NCBI GenBank assembly: GCA_964291305.2 | Contig: OZ219783.1 | Coordinates: forward strand, 930,001-994,000 | Length of the DNA: 64,000 nt | Direction: 5' to 3' | From: VXNF01 sp964291305 | GTDB lineage: Bacteria; Actinomycetota; Acidimicrobiia; Acidimicrobiales; CATQHL01 | Part shown: positions 23,852 to 32,991 of the stretch, piece after piece | Position numbering within the stretch: the first letter of the stretch is position 1 | Layout of the letters: each line of letters opens with the position of its first letter | Position numbers and translations under genes: made by a program | The notes under the pieces: generated by a model | Database searches by the model: none | What the model was told of the DNA's origin: nothing | The model's input: only the letters and a program-made list of their open reading frames with translations

Positions 23852-25705
23852 TCATGACGTAGAGCCGCTTGTCTCTCGCGCCTCGGCGTCGGCTAGCACC
23901 TGCACGTAGCGTGGCTGGCTAGCCATTAGCTCGGCGTGAGTGCCGCTGGCTACTACCTTGCCGCCCTCGGTGAACACCACCCGATCAGCCAGGCCGATAG
24001 TCGAGAGTCGGTGAGCGATCAGCAAGGTGGTCCGGCCGCCCCGACGGTGTCTTAGTCCGGCGCCGATGGCCTCCTCCACGCCCATGTCCACGGCGCTCAG
24101 GGCGTCGTCCAGAATCAACACGCTCGGGTCCATGAGCAGCGCCCGAGCCAGCGCGATCCGCTGGCGCTGGCCGCCCGAAAGCGTGTAGCCGCGCTCGCCG
24201 ACGACCGTTTCGTAGCCCTGGGGTAAAGCGGCGATGGTCTCGTGGATTTGGGCGATCTTCGCCGCCTCGACAACATCCTCCAGCGGGGCGGCGGGCTTGC
24301 CGAAGGCGATGTTCTCTCGCAGGCTGACCGAGAACAAGAACGGTTCGTCGAAGGCCATGGTTACGTTGGCGCGCAGAGATTCCACATCGAGGTCACGCAA
24401 GTCGTGGCCGTCTAGGCGCACGGAGCCGCTGCTTGCGTCATAGAAGCGGGCGGCAAGGCGGGCCACTGTGGATTTGCCGCATCCGGTGGGGCCAACCAGC
24501 GCCACGATCTCACCTGGTTCGATCTGCAGGCTGAAGGCCGCCAGCGTCGGCCGGCCTGGCTGGCTCTCGCCCCGGCTGTAAGCGAAACTCACGTCAGCAA
24601 ACTCCAGCAGCCCCTCGGCGCGGCCCAGGACTAGGGCACCGGGCGGCGAAACGATCTCGGGCGGGGTGTCTAGTACCTGGTAGATTCGCTCGGCGGAGGC
24701 CGCCGCCCGCTGGCTCTGCATGACGATGAAGCCGAACATCCGAAACGGCAGCTGCAGCATGATGACGTAAGCGCCGAAGGCGAAGAGCGTGCCGACGGTC
24801 ACCTGCCCATCGATAGCCAGCCAGCCGCCGTATAGCAGCACCAAACCCATGGCGACTCGCGGCAGCGCCTCCAGCAGCGGGTTGTAGCGGGCTCGCACGG
24901 TGATGCTCCTGGCCGAGGCCCATTGCAGCCGCCGGGCTGCTCGGGCCAGCTTGGTAATCTCGGATCGCTCGGCGGCGAAGGATTTCACGACCCGGGTGCC
25001 GTTCACGTTCTCGTCCACCACCGCCGCCACTTCGGCGCTGCGACCCTGGATTATCCAAGACAGCGGCAAGAAGGTGTTGCGGAAGCGGTTCCCCACCAGA
25101 GTGCCGATCGGCAAAGCGGCCAGAGCCACGAACGTGAGCGGAACGTGGATCGTGAGCATGAGCACGAAAGCCAGCACGAAGGTCAGCACCGCCATACCCA
25201 TCATGGGGGCAAAAGCGAAGAGGATCTGGATAGAGCGGATGTCGGTGTTAGCGCGGGAGATAATGTCGCCCGAGCCGCTGCGGTCGTAGAACGAGAACGA
25301 CAGCCGGCTGAGGTGCCGGTACAAGATCATGCGCAGCTCGCTGTCGATTCGTAGCGACAGCTTGAACAGCAGGTAACGGTAGGCGCCCCCGGTGAGCCCG
25401 CGGGCGACGGCCAGGACGCCCAGCAGAATGCAGACGGCTCGCAGTCGGTCCCCCAGGCCATCTCCGGCGGCGTCGATGGCTTCGCGGGCGACCGCGGGAA
25501 CCGCCACCTGCGTTGCTAAGGCCACGATCCCGCAGGCGGCCCCAAACAGCAGCAGCGAACGGTGCGCCGTTACGATTGGCCACAAGCGCCGCAGCCAACC
25601 TTTGGAAGTATCGGGATCGATATTGACGGCAGCGGCGATGCCACCGGATGCTACCGTCGGCCTTCGGGCTCCCCGGAACTCCTGCCGACTCCCTAGAGAC
25701 GGCAC
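23852..25705 (-). CDS. ABC exporter half-transporter, degenerate-site subunit
   Basis: About 617 residues from GTG 25705. Membrane domain then NBD with Walker A GPTGCGKST, Q-loop region AFDEPFLFSVS (Asp where Gln is usual), signature LSGGQRQRI, Walker B VLILDDALSAVD (Asp for the catalytic Glu) and H-loop LIAHRLST. A non-catalytic Walker B plus altered Q-loop marks the degenerate site of heterodimeric exporters. An ATG at 25873 keeps the frame open but would overlap the divergent gene beginning at 25743; the GTG start leaves a 37-bp divergent gap and is preferred with modest confidence. Confidence 0.87.
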   Translation of the reverse strand: MPSLGSRQEFRGARRPTVASGGIAAAVNIDPDTSKGWLRRLWPIVTAHRSLLLFGAACGIVALATQVAVPAVAREAIDAAGDGLGDRLRAVCILLGVLAVARGLTGGAYRYLLFKLSLRIDSELRMILYRHLSRLSFSFYDRSGSGDIISRANTDIRSIQILFAFAPMMGMAVLTFVLAFVLMLTIHVPLTFVALAALPIGTLVGNRFRNTFLPLSWIIQGRSAEVAAVVDENVNGTRVVKSFAAERSEITKLARAARRLQWASARSITVRARYNPLLEALPRVAMGLVLLYGGWLAIDGQVTVGTLFAFGAYVIMLQLPFRMFGFIVMQSQRAAASAERIYQVLDTPPEIVSPPGALVLGRAEGLLEFADVSFAYSRGESQPGRPTLAAFSLQIEPGEIVALVGPTGCGKSTVARLAARFYDASSGSVRLDGHDLRDLDVESLRANVTMAFDEPFLFSVSLRENIAFGKPAAPLEDVVEAAKIAQIHETIAALPQGYETVVGERGYTLSGGQRQRIALARALLMDPSVLILDDALSAVDMGVEEAIGAGLRHRRGGRTTLLIAHRLSTIGLADRVVFTEGGKVVASGTHAELMASQPRYVQVLADAEARETSGSTS

Positions 25706-25742
25706 ATCCCGGAGCCGCAGCGCCTCGACGCTAGAATGCCCG

Positions 25743-27059
25743 GTGATTAGAGTCGCACTCGGACTTCTTGCGGTCGTCGGGCTGATCGGCGCCAACGCCT
25801 TCTTCGTAGCCGCCGAGTTTTCTACCGTTTCCGTGCCGCGAGGCCCCCTAGAAGAAGCCACTGGCAGCAACAAGCGCGCCCGACGCCGGTCGGCTCAGAG
25901 CCTGTTGAAGGTGACCAAGCGGCTCACCTTCTATCTCTCTGCGACCCAGCTGGGCATAACCGTGATGTCGCTGCTGCTCGGCTGGGTGGCTGAACCGCTA
26001 ATCGCCGAGCTGTTGTTGGGGGCGTTCGGGGCGGTGCTGTCGGAATCCTCGGCGCATGCGGCGGCCATAGCGCTGGCTTTGGCACTCGCCACGGTGGTGC
26101 ACCTGGTGGTGGGCGAGCAGCTGCCGAAGATGCTGGCCATCTCACGCCCCTTGTCCACGGGGCTGCTCTGCGCCCGGCCTTTACGGCTCTACGGGTTGCT
26201 CACGTGGCCGTTTGTCACGCTGTTCAATGGCACCGCCGACCGTATCGTGCGCCGAGCTGGGCTCGAACCCAGCGACGAGTTGCGCTCGGTGCGGACGCTG
26301 CGAGAACTAGAGCACATCATCCGCTCCTCGGGCAGCAGCGGCGAACTGGACCCAGAAGATGTGCGGCTGCTGACCCGCTCGATTCGCTTCGGGGCTAAGA
26401 CCGCCGCCGACGCGCTGGTGCCACGAGTCGAGGTGATCGTCGTCGCCCCCGACGACACCATGGCGGACTTGGTAAACGCCACCTTGCAGAGCGGCCACTC
26501 GCGCTTCCCCGTAGTCCAAGCCGACCTGGACGATGTCCTAGGCGTGGTCCATATCAAGGCCGTTCACCGGGTGCCGCCGGCCGAGCGCGACCGGGTCATG
26601 GTCGCTGAGTTCATGAGTGAGGTGTTGGCGGTGCCCGAGAGCGCCGACCTGAGGAGCCTGCTGAGCGAGATGAGCCGGCGGCGGCAGTCGTTGGCGGTCG
26701 TCGTGGACGAGCATGGCGGCACCGCCGGGATCATCACCGCAGAAGACATCGTGGAAGAGATCGTGGGGGAGATCGACGACGAGCATGATCCGATCGCCGA
26801 ACTGACTCCTGCCGCCCCGCCTGGGGAGTGGTTGCTGGCCGGTGACCTACACGCCGACGACATCCAAGATGCCTGCGGCTTGCGCATCCCCGAAGGGCCG
26901 TACGAAACCCTCGCAGGATTCGTGCTGAGCCAGTTAGGCCGGCTGCCGGAGGTGGGGGACTCGTTCTCCTGGAAGTCCTGGAGATTTGAGGTGACCGAGA
27001 TGCTACGGCGGCGGATCCTGACCGTGCGTCTAGTTGAGCCTCGGGGCGGTCAGCCGTGA
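25743..27059 (+). CDS. CNNM/HlyC-CorC family membrane protein with CBS pair
   Basis: 438 residues from GTG 25743. DUF21 (CNNM) transmembrane domain at the N-terminus (IRVALGLLAVVGLIGANAFF; AAEFSTVS motif), a CBS-domain pair in the middle (MADLVNATLQSGHSRFPVV; VVVDEHGGTAGIITAEDIVE) and a C-terminal CorC_HlyC domain (WLLAGDLHADDIQDACG). Members are linked to divalent cation (Mg2+/Co2+) efflux; older annotation 'hemolysin' is not a reliable function. Its stop overlaps the next paralogue's GTG by 4 bp, a tandem pair seen in many bacteria. Confidence 0.9.
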   Translation: MIRVALGLLAVVGLIGANAFFVAAEFSTVSVPRGPLEEATGSNKRARRRSAQSLLKVTKRLTFYLSATQLGITVMSLLLGWVAEPLIAELLLGAFGAVLSESSAHAAAIALALALATVVHLVVGEQLPKMLAISRPLSTGLLCARPLRLYGLLTWPFVTLFNGTADRIVRRAGLEPSDELRSVRTLRELEHIIRSSGSSGELDPEDVRLLTRSIRFGAKTAADALVPRVEVIVVAPDDTMADLVNATLQSGHSRFPVVQADLDDVLGVVHIKAVHRVPPAERDRVMVAEFMSEVLAVPESADLRSLLSEMSRRRQSLAVVVDEHGGTAGIITAEDIVEEIVGEIDDEHDPIAELTPAAPPGEWLLAGDLHADDIQDACGLRIPEGPYETLAGFVLSQLGRLPEVGDSFSWKSWRFEVTEMLRRRILTVRLVEPRGGQP

Positions 27060-28069
27060 CCTTCCTAGCGCTGCTTGTCGCAGTGTTGCTGCTAGCGGCT
27101 AACGCTTTCTTCACCGCCTTGGAGTTCTCCTTGGTAGCTGCCTCTCGCAGCCGCCTGGAGGTGCTGGCGGAGTCGGGTAATCGACGTGCCCGAGTGGCGG
27201 TGCGGGCTATGGGAGATCTGGGCATTCAGCTTGCTGGCGCCCAACTTGGCCTCACGATGACCGCCCTGGGTTTGGGCTATGTGGTGGAGCCGGCGGTAGC
27301 CCGCCTGCTGGACGGCGTCCTCGGCGATTTCGGCCACGGCGTCAGCGTGCTGCTGGCGATCCTGATCGTGGTTTTTGCCCATGTCCTGATTGGGGAGATG
27401 GTCCCCAAGAACGCCGCGCTGTGTAATCCCGATGCTCTGGCCATGTGGCTAGCGCCGGTGCACCGGGTATTCGTGGGGGCGTTCCGGCCGGCGATCCGCA
27501 GCCTGGAGTGGCTAGTAGCGGTGCTGGTGCGGCTCTGCGGCGTGGTGCCGGTGGATCGCACCTCCAGCGCGCGCACCCCTGCCGAGTTATCCAAGCTGCT
27601 GGCTGAATCGCGTACCGGCGGTCTGCTGAGCGACTTCGAGCACACGCTGCTGGCCTCGGCGCTGGAGTTGGGCGAGCGGCCGGTGTCGTCGATCATGGTC
27701 CCCCGAGAGCGGATCTGCGCCATCGGACGGCTCGCCACCGTGGCCGAAGCCGAAGCAACGGTAGTAGCCAGCGGGCACTCTCGACTGCTGCTGGGCGACG
27801 TTGACCAGCCCGACGGGTTTGTCCACGCTAAGGATCTGCTAACGGTTCCACTCAAGCGGTGGGATCAGCCACTGCCCGCTGCCTGTGTGCGCCGGGCGCT
27901 TATGGTGCGCCACGACCTGCCGCTGGAGGCTCTGCTGCGGCTGATGCGCCGCCACCGAGTGCACGTGGCGCTGGTTCGCGAAGGCGCCGTTACGGTGGGC
28001 TTAGTAACCCTTGAGGATGTGCTGGAGTCGCTAGTAGGCGATATCCGAGATGAAAGCGATGTTCTCTAA
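27056..28069 (+). CDS. CNNM/CBS family membrane protein, second paralogue
   Basis: 337 residues from GTG 27056 (4-bp overlap). DUF21 helices (LALLVAVLLLAANAFFTALE, then FSLVAASRSR), HVLIGEMVPKN motif typical of the family, and CBS-type sequence (SSIMVPRERICAIG; VHVALVREGAVTVGLVTLED). It ends soon after the second CBS motif and lacks the CorC_HlyC C-terminal domain of its neighbour. Together they may form a hetero-oligomeric cation transporter; this is inference from pairing and coupling. Confidence 0.88.
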   Translation: MTFLALLVAVLLLAANAFFTALEFSLVAASRSRLEVLAESGNRRARVAVRAMGDLGIQLAGAQLGLTMTALGLGYVVEPAVARLLDGVLGDFGHGVSVLLAILIVVFAHVLIGEMVPKNAALCNPDALAMWLAPVHRVFVGAFRPAIRSLEWLVAVLVRLCGVVPVDRTSSARTPAELSKLLAESRTGGLLSDFEHTLLASALELGERPVSSIMVPRERICAIGRLATVAEAEATVVASGHSRLLLGDVDQPDGFVHAKDLLTVPLKRWDQPLPAACVRRALMVRHDLPLEALLRLMRRHRVHVALVREGAVTVGLVTLEDVLESLVGDIRDESDVL

Positions 28070-28084
28070 GTTGGGTTTTCTAGC

Positions 28085-29386
28085 TTGAGTACCGTGCGTC
28101 GAAGAACGCTGTGGCTGCTGCCGCTCCTCGTCATGCTGGCGACGAGTTCGCTTTCGCTTGCCCAGAGCGAGCTAGAGCAAGTCCGCAGTGAGGTAGCGGC
28201 GCTGCAAGACGAGATCGACGAGTATTTAGAGCAGCTGGTTGCCACCCAGGCGCGCGCTGATGCTGCGGCTGCCCGTTACTGGGAGGCGGACCTGGCCCTC
28301 TACGAGTTGAACGTGGAGATTGCCGAGCTGTCGCAGCAGATCACCCAGATCGATGCCGAAGTTACCGAGCTGCGCCAGCAGCTGATCGACATAGCCGTGC
28401 AGCGCTACATCAACTCCACAGAGCCGCCCTCGATCTTGGCTGGTGACGACATCAACGAACAGTTCGCCGCGGAGGCCCTGGCGCGTTTTGTCAGCGAGGG
28501 TTCGCTTGACATCATCGACGACTATCGAAGGGCGCGAGACGACCTGGACCAAGCGCAGCTGCTGCTAGCCGAGCGCGCCCGACATCAGCAAGAGCTGATA
28601 GGTCAGGCTGGCGCCGCCGCGGCCGAGGTGCAGGCAGAGTTGAGCGCCATCGGCGATGTGTACCTGGTCATAGCGCCTCGCCTGTACGAGCAGGACCGTT
28701 TGTTAGATGCGCTGGAGGAGGAGGAGCGCAGGCGGCTAGAGGAGGAGTTGCGCCTGCGGCAGGCCGAGGAGGCACGCCGGCTGGAAGCCGCCCGAGCTGC
28801 TGCCGAGGCCGCTGCTGCCGGCGAAGCCGGTCGAGCCACGGCCCTGGAAGCCGAGGAGGCCTCGCGGGCCGCCGCCGCTGAGGCGGGAGTGACCGTGGTA
28901 CCCGGGGAAGGGGCGATGCCGCCAGTGCTGCCGGGCGAAGCAAGCTCTTCGGCCGATAACGCGGCACCCCCTTCGCTGTTGCAGACTGTTGACGGCTGGG
29001 TGTGCCCTCTGGCCGGGCCGTTTAGCCACTTCGACGACTTTGGAGCGCCGAGACACTACGGCGGCTGGCACAAGGGCAACGACCTCATCGCGCCGACCGG
29101 CACGCCGGTCCTGGCGGTCGAGAGCGGGCGGGTCGAGCATCGGTCCAACCGCATCGGCGGCAACTCGGCCTACCTCTTTGCCGACTCGGGGAACTACTAC
29201 TACAACACCCACCTGTCGGCTTACGAGAACGTCGGGGTCGGCTGGGTGGCCGCTGGCACCGTCATTGGCTACGTGGGCGACTCGGGCAACGCTGCTGGAC
29301 TCCCGCACCTGCACTTTGAGTACCACCTCGGCGGTCGGGGTAATCACATCAACCCCTATCCCATCGTGCACGAGGCCTGCTTCTAG
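28085..29386 (+). CDS. Secreted coiled-coil M23 metallopeptidase (EnvC/NlpD-like)
   Basis: 433 residues. Signal peptide at 1-27 (RRRTLWLLPLLVMLATSSL then SLAQ). A long coiled coil (about 28-290) rich in Glu, Ala, Gln and Leu, then an Ala/Glu linker, then a LytM/M23 domain: WHKGNDLIAPTGTPV carries HxGxD, NTHLSAY and PHLHFEYH carry the remaining zinc and catalytic His residues. Acts on peptidoglycan outside the membrane, or activates an amidase during division. Start TTG 28085 or GTG 28094 are both possible. It follows the CNNM pair by 15 bp, so may be co-transcribed. Confidence 0.9.
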   Translation: MSTVRRRTLWLLPLLVMLATSSLSLAQSELEQVRSEVAALQDEIDEYLEQLVATQARADAAAARYWEADLALYELNVEIAELSQQITQIDAEVTELRQQLIDIAVQRYINSTEPPSILAGDDINEQFAAEALARFVSEGSLDIIDDYRRARDDLDQAQLLLAERARHQQELIGQAGAAAAEVQAELSAIGDVYLVIAPRLYEQDRLLDALEEEERRRLEEELRLRQAEEARRLEAARAAAEAAAAGEAGRATALEAEEASRAAAAEAGVTVVPGEGAMPPVLPGEASSSADNAAPPSLLQTVDGWVCPLAGPFSHFDDFGAPRHYGGWHKGNDLIAPTGTPVLAVESGRVEHRSNRIGGNSAYLFADSGNYYYNTHLSAYENVGVGWVAAGTVIGYVGDSGNAAGLPHLHFEYHLGGRGNHINPYPIVHEACF

Positions 29387-29421
29387 CGGCCTGTTTCTAA
29401 GCGTCTTCTCAGTCAGCTCAG

Positions 29422-30279
29422 CTAGGGATCCAGCGTCTTAGCCATGAGCTTGGCGAAAGCCTGCTGTGCGGCGAGCGTGGCCGGCCCGGGGCAGTTCGGC
29501 AAGGCCAAGCCGTCCACCGCCGAGATTGGATGCACGTTGCGGGTAGTGGAGGTGAGGAACGCCTCCGAGGCTTCGGCGAGACACGAGATCGCTACGGCTT
29601 GCTCGGTGGCGTCGGTGATCTCCAAGGTTAGCTCACGAGTAACTCCGGCCAGGCAGCCCGTCGACAGCGGCGGCGTTATCAGCTGGCCCTGGTGTACGAG
29701 GAACACGTTGGTTCCGGTGCCCTCGCACAGCTCGCCCTGGGTGTTGGCGAAGATGGCTTCGCTGGCCCCGGCGGCGTGGGCCCTTTGCAGCGCAAGCACG
29801 TTCTCGGCGTAGGAGGTGGTCTTGATGCCGGCGGTGGCGCCCTGCTCGTTGCGGGGCCACGGCACGCAAATCACCGCCACGTGCGGTGACCACGCTGGAG
29901 CCTCCTCGGCGGCCACCATCAAGCTGGCCGGCCCAGCTGGCCGAGCGGAAGAAAACCCGCCGGGCCCGCTGGTGAGAGTTATCCGCAGCCGGCCCTCGAT
30001 CACCTCTGAGGCGGCCAGCACCGCGGTCACCGCCTGGCGCAACTCACCGGCCGGCGGCGGCTCCAAGCCCAGGGCCCCGGCGGAGCGGGCAAGTCGAGCT
30101 AGGTGGCGTCCAACGGCGAATGGCTGACCCGCGGTGATTCGGACGCTCTCGAAGACTCCGTCGCCTACCAGTAACCCATGATCCCGGGGCGAGATAAACG
30201 CCTCGGACTCCGAGCGGATCGCACCGTTCAGCCACACAACTGGCTTAGCCACAAGCCGCAGGCTAGCGCTGGTACCCAA
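29422..30279 (-). CDS. Class IV aminotransferase (BCAT/DAAT/ADC-lyase family)
   Basis: 285 residues. PLP enzyme of fold type IV: start VVWLNGAIRSESEAFISPRD and GLLVGDGVFESVRI, PLP Lys in GIKTTSYAEN, and EGTGTNVFLVHQGQLITPPL are family hallmarks. Sequence alone does not separate branched-chain aminotransferase, D-amino acid aminotransferase and 4-amino-4-deoxychorismate lyase (PabC). The short length and lack of folate neighbours leave it open. Convergent with the M23 gene (35 bp apart) and divergent from the histidine-rich membrane protein. Confidence 0.88.
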   Translation of the reverse strand: MGTSASLRLVAKPVVWLNGAIRSESEAFISPRDHGLLVGDGVFESVRITAGQPFAVGRHLARLARSAGALGLEPPPAGELRQAVTAVLAASEVIEGRLRITLTSGPGGFSSARPAGPASLMVAAEEAPAWSPHVAVICVPWPRNEQGATAGIKTTSYAENVLALQRAHAAGASEAIFANTQGELCEGTGTNVFLVHQGQLITPPLSTGCLAGVTRELTLEITDATEQAVAISCLAEASEAFLTSTTRNVHPISAVDGLALPNCPGPATLAAQQAFAKLMAKTLDP

Positions 30280-30356
30280 GACGCCGGGACGGGCAGCAGT
30301 TGAGAAAACTAGCTAGCCGGCGGGCGTTATCACCCTGATCTGGCGATAGCGTTCCA

Positions 30357-31094
30357 ATGGCTATGGCGCGAGCAATCCGGAGTCGCAAATCCCTCGCTGA
30401 TGCAGTCCGCAACGTCGAGCGGGCAGCGCGCACGGGCGGTGGCGACAGCAGGCTGAGCCGCATCTTTAGGCCTAGCTTCCCTGCCCTGGTAGTGCTGATT
30501 TTCGTTGCGGGGACCGCCCTCGTGGCCTTTGCCTACGCCACCCGAGACGTGCAGGCTCGGCCCGTGCAGAATGAGGACCACTGGCACTCGCCGTATGTTC
30601 TGTGGGACTGCGCCGAGGGCGAAGAGGGTGACTTCTTGCCGCAGTTCACTAGCACCGATGATGCCCTCGGTATCCACTCTCACGACGATGCCATCATTCA
30701 CATCCACCCGTTCTTCGAGGCCGCCTCGGGCGAGAACGCCACGCTGGAAGACTTCATGACCGCTATGCGAGCGGAGATCAGCGACGACGCCATCACGCTC
30801 GACAACGGCCTGCGACTGGAAGAGAACGTCACTTGTGACGGGGAGCCGGCGATCATTCAGGTGCACCGCTGGGAGTTCGCCAGTTCGGTGGATGAAGCTC
30901 CCGAAGTCTTCACCGAGAACCTCGCCGATATCCGCTTCTTGAACAACGGCGAGGCCTGGACAATCGGACGAGTTCCCGAGGGGGCCGAAATGCCTCCGCC
31001 GCCGAGCATTGAGTGGCTAGGTCAGATCGATCCGTTCGCCCTGCGCGCTGGCGAAGAGTCCACCCCGCTGGTAACCGAGCCACAGGACGAGTGA
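30357..31094 (+). CDS. Membrane-anchored His-rich protein of unknown function
   Basis: 245 residues. A basic cytoplasmic N-terminus (~42 residues) precedes one transmembrane segment (ALVVLIFVAGTALVAFAYAT). The extracytoplasmic part has striking His motifs: DHWHSPYVLWDC, then GIHSHDDAIIHIHPF, then IIQVHRW, with two Cys (WDC, TCDGEP). These look like a metal site (Cu or Zn), possibly disulfide-stabilised. I recall similar proteins from Acidimicrobiia next to sugar nucleotidyltransferases, which is also the arrangement here, but no function is known to me. No catalytic signature is recognised. Confidence 0.75.
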   Translation: MAMARAIRSRKSLADAVRNVERAARTGGGDSRLSRIFRPSFPALVVLIFVAGTALVAFAYATRDVQARPVQNEDHWHSPYVLWDCAEGEEGDFLPQFTSTDDALGIHSHDDAIIHIHPFFEAASGENATLEDFMTAMRAEISDDAITLDNGLRLEENVTCDGEPAIIQVHRWEFASSVDEAPEVFTENLADIRFLNNGEAWTIGRVPEGAEMPPPPSIEWLGQIDPFALRAGEESTPLVTEPQDE

Positions 31095-31160
31095 ACCGCC
31101 GGCGCCGGAGAACTCTCTCGACAAGGCCGGCGTAGCACTAATCCCGCGTCGATAGCACCG

Positions 31161-32222
31161 GTGACAGCCCAGATGAGCGCCCGCTCCGCAATAGTGTTGG
31201 CGGGAGGGCTGGGTACCCGTCTCCGGCCGCTCACCGAGCAGCGGCCCAAACAGATGTTGCCTATTGTGGACCGCCCGATGATCGAGCACGCCCTCGCCAA
31301 GCTGGCGGCCGAGGGGGTGAACGACGTGGTGTTGTCGCTGGGCTTCCAGCCTGAGGCTTTCGGCGCGGCGTATCCCTCGGGTCGTTGCGGCGGAGTTGAC
31401 TTGCGCTATGCCACCGAACCGGAGCCGCTAGGAACCGCCGGAGCCGTACTGTTCGCTGCCCGCCAAGCTGCCGCTGGCAACGGAAGCGTTGGCGGCGACC
31501 CGTTTGCCGAAACGTTCTGGGCGCTAAACGGCGACGTGCTGACCGATGCGCCGTTAGCGGAACTGCTGAAGTTGCACCGCGCCCGGGGGGCCGAAGCCAC
31601 CGTCTTGACGATCCCGATGGCCGATGCTTCTCGCTACGGCCTAGTAGAGGCCGACGAGAGTGGTCGCGTCCGAAGGTTTGTGGAGAAACCGGCGTCCGGG
31701 GAGGGAACTAGCGGCTGGATCAACGCCGGTGTCTATCTGCTCGAACCGTCGGTGCTGGCCAGGATCCCAGCCGGCCGACCGGTCTCGATGGAACGAGAGA
31801 CCTTCGTGGCGCTGGCGGCCGACGGTGCGCTTTACGCCTTTCGCTCCGAGGACTACTGGATAGACGCCGGCACACCCGCTTCTTATCTGAAGGCCAACAT
31901 CGACCTCATCTCCGGGCGTCGAGCTGAAACGCTTACCGCGGTGAGCTGGGAGGCAACCGTGGAGCCCACCGCCGAGATCACCCGCAGCGTCGTGATGGGA
32001 AAAGCCACCGTTGAGGCGGGGGCGAGCCTGCTTGGCTCGGTAGTACTGCCGGGCGCCCAGATCGGCGCCGGAGCGGTGGTGGTTGACTCTGTAGTGGGCT
32101 ACGACGCGGTTGTGGGGCCGGGAGCGCAGGTGCTGGGTTTCACCCTGCTCGGCGACGGTGCGACGGTGGCGGCTGGCGAGTCGCTGTGCGGCGACCGTCG
32201 CCCGGCTAGCTCTGTCCGCTAA
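31161..32222 (+). CDS. Sugar-1-phosphate nucleotidyltransferase with left-handed beta-helix tail
   Basis: 353 residues from GTG 31161 (ATG 31173 also possible). N-terminal nucleotidyltransferase signature AIVLAGGLGTRLRPLT, then KQMLPIVDRPMIEH; metal-binding ALNGDVLTD; FVEKP and WINAGVYLLEP; YWIDAGTP. The C-terminal ~90 residues are hexapeptide-like repeats (VVMGKATVEAGASLLGSVVL). Most similar in layout to actinobacterial mannose-1-phosphate guanylyltransferases located beside F420 genes, so GDP-mannose synthesis is likely, feeding the glycosyltransferases nearby. Convergent with cofE (10 bp apart). Confidence 0.88.
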   Translation: MTAQMSARSAIVLAGGLGTRLRPLTEQRPKQMLPIVDRPMIEHALAKLAAEGVNDVVLSLGFQPEAFGAAYPSGRCGGVDLRYATEPEPLGTAGAVLFAARQAAAGNGSVGGDPFAETFWALNGDVLTDAPLAELLKLHRARGAEATVLTIPMADASRYGLVEADESGRVRRFVEKPASGEGTSGWINAGVYLLEPSVLARIPAGRPVSMERETFVALAADGALYAFRSEDYWIDAGTPASYLKANIDLISGRRAETLTAVSWEATVEPTAEITRSVVMGKATVEAGASLLGSVVLPGAQIGAGAVVVDSVVGYDAVVGPGAQVLGFTLLGDGATVAAGESLCGDRRPASSVR

Positions 32223-32232
32223 ACGAACACCG

Positions 32233-32931
32233 TCAGCGGAAGAGATCCTCAGCGGCCGGTCGCAGGAGGTCTTGGGTCACTCTGCCGTCGCCGAACCAGG
32301 AGTCCGGCGCGCCGCGCACCACGGCTGCCGGAATGCCGCGATCCTTACCCATGACCAGTTCGGCGGCAGCGGCGATTTCATCCACGATGGCGACCTCGGT
32401 GACCTGCAGTTGGCGCCCGCCGGCGTCGGAAGTGCCGCGCAGGTCCAGAACTGCCAGGACTCCGGCGCAGCCAATGGCCACATCGGTCAGGCCGCGACGC
32501 CAAGGGCGCCCGAAAGTGTCAGAGATGACCACACCCACTGCCGGGCCACCGGCGGCGCCGATGGCATCGCGGATTCGGCGTGCTGAGCGATCCGGGTCGC
32601 GGGGCAGCAGGGCGGCCTGCCCCGCCGGCACATTAGAGAAGTCCACGCCAGCGTTGGCGCAGACAAACCCGTGCGTAGTTTCAGCAATAATCAACTCCCC
32701 GCGGCGGCGCAGCACCCGGACTGACTCGCTCTCGACGAGTCGTCTGCGCGCCAGCGTGTCAGCGTGATCTACAGCCACTAGACGTCCCTCGGCTTTGGAA
32801 ACCACCTTCTGGGTTACCACGACCACATCTCGGTAACGCAAATCGGCTGCCGCCACAATCAGAGCGCCTAAGTCGTCGCCGGGCATGATCTCGCCGAGTC
32901 CGCAGATCGGAGCGATTTCCAGGCTGCTCAT
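32233..32931 (-). CDS. cofE: Coenzyme F420-0:L-glutamate ligase
   Basis: 232 residues. Adds glutamates to F420-0 with GTP. Family features visible: GLGEIMPGDDLG, VVVTQKVVSKAEG, ANAGVDFSNV and VISDTFGRPWRRGLTDVAIG, where Asp residues hold the metals. It equals the N-terminal domain of mycobacterial FbiB; the nitroreductase-like C-terminal domain of FbiB is absent, so the dehydro-F420 reductase must be encoded elsewhere. Downstream of cofD by 60 bp on the same strand. Confidence 0.92.
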   Translation of the reverse strand: MSSLEIAPICGLGEIMPGDDLGALIVAAADLRYRDVVVVTQKVVSKAEGRLVAVDHADTLARRRLVESESVRVLRRRGELIIAETTHGFVCANAGVDFSNVPAGQAALLPRDPDRSARRIRDAIGAAGGPAVGVVISDTFGRPWRRGLTDVAIGCAGVLAVLDLRGTSDAGGRQLQVTEVAIVDEIAAAAELVMGKDRGIPAAVVRGAPDSWFGDGRVTQDLLRPAAEDLFR

Positions 32932-32991
32932 CTAAACCCGCTCACCTTAGGCTGGCGCACCCAATCCGTGCCTTGCCTCGTCAGCGCTGTG

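Noticed and set aside
32215..32237. Terminator between the nucleotidyltransferase and cofE (CCGCT...AGCGG)
   Set aside because: Five-base arms with a ~14-nt loop and no T-run; too weak.
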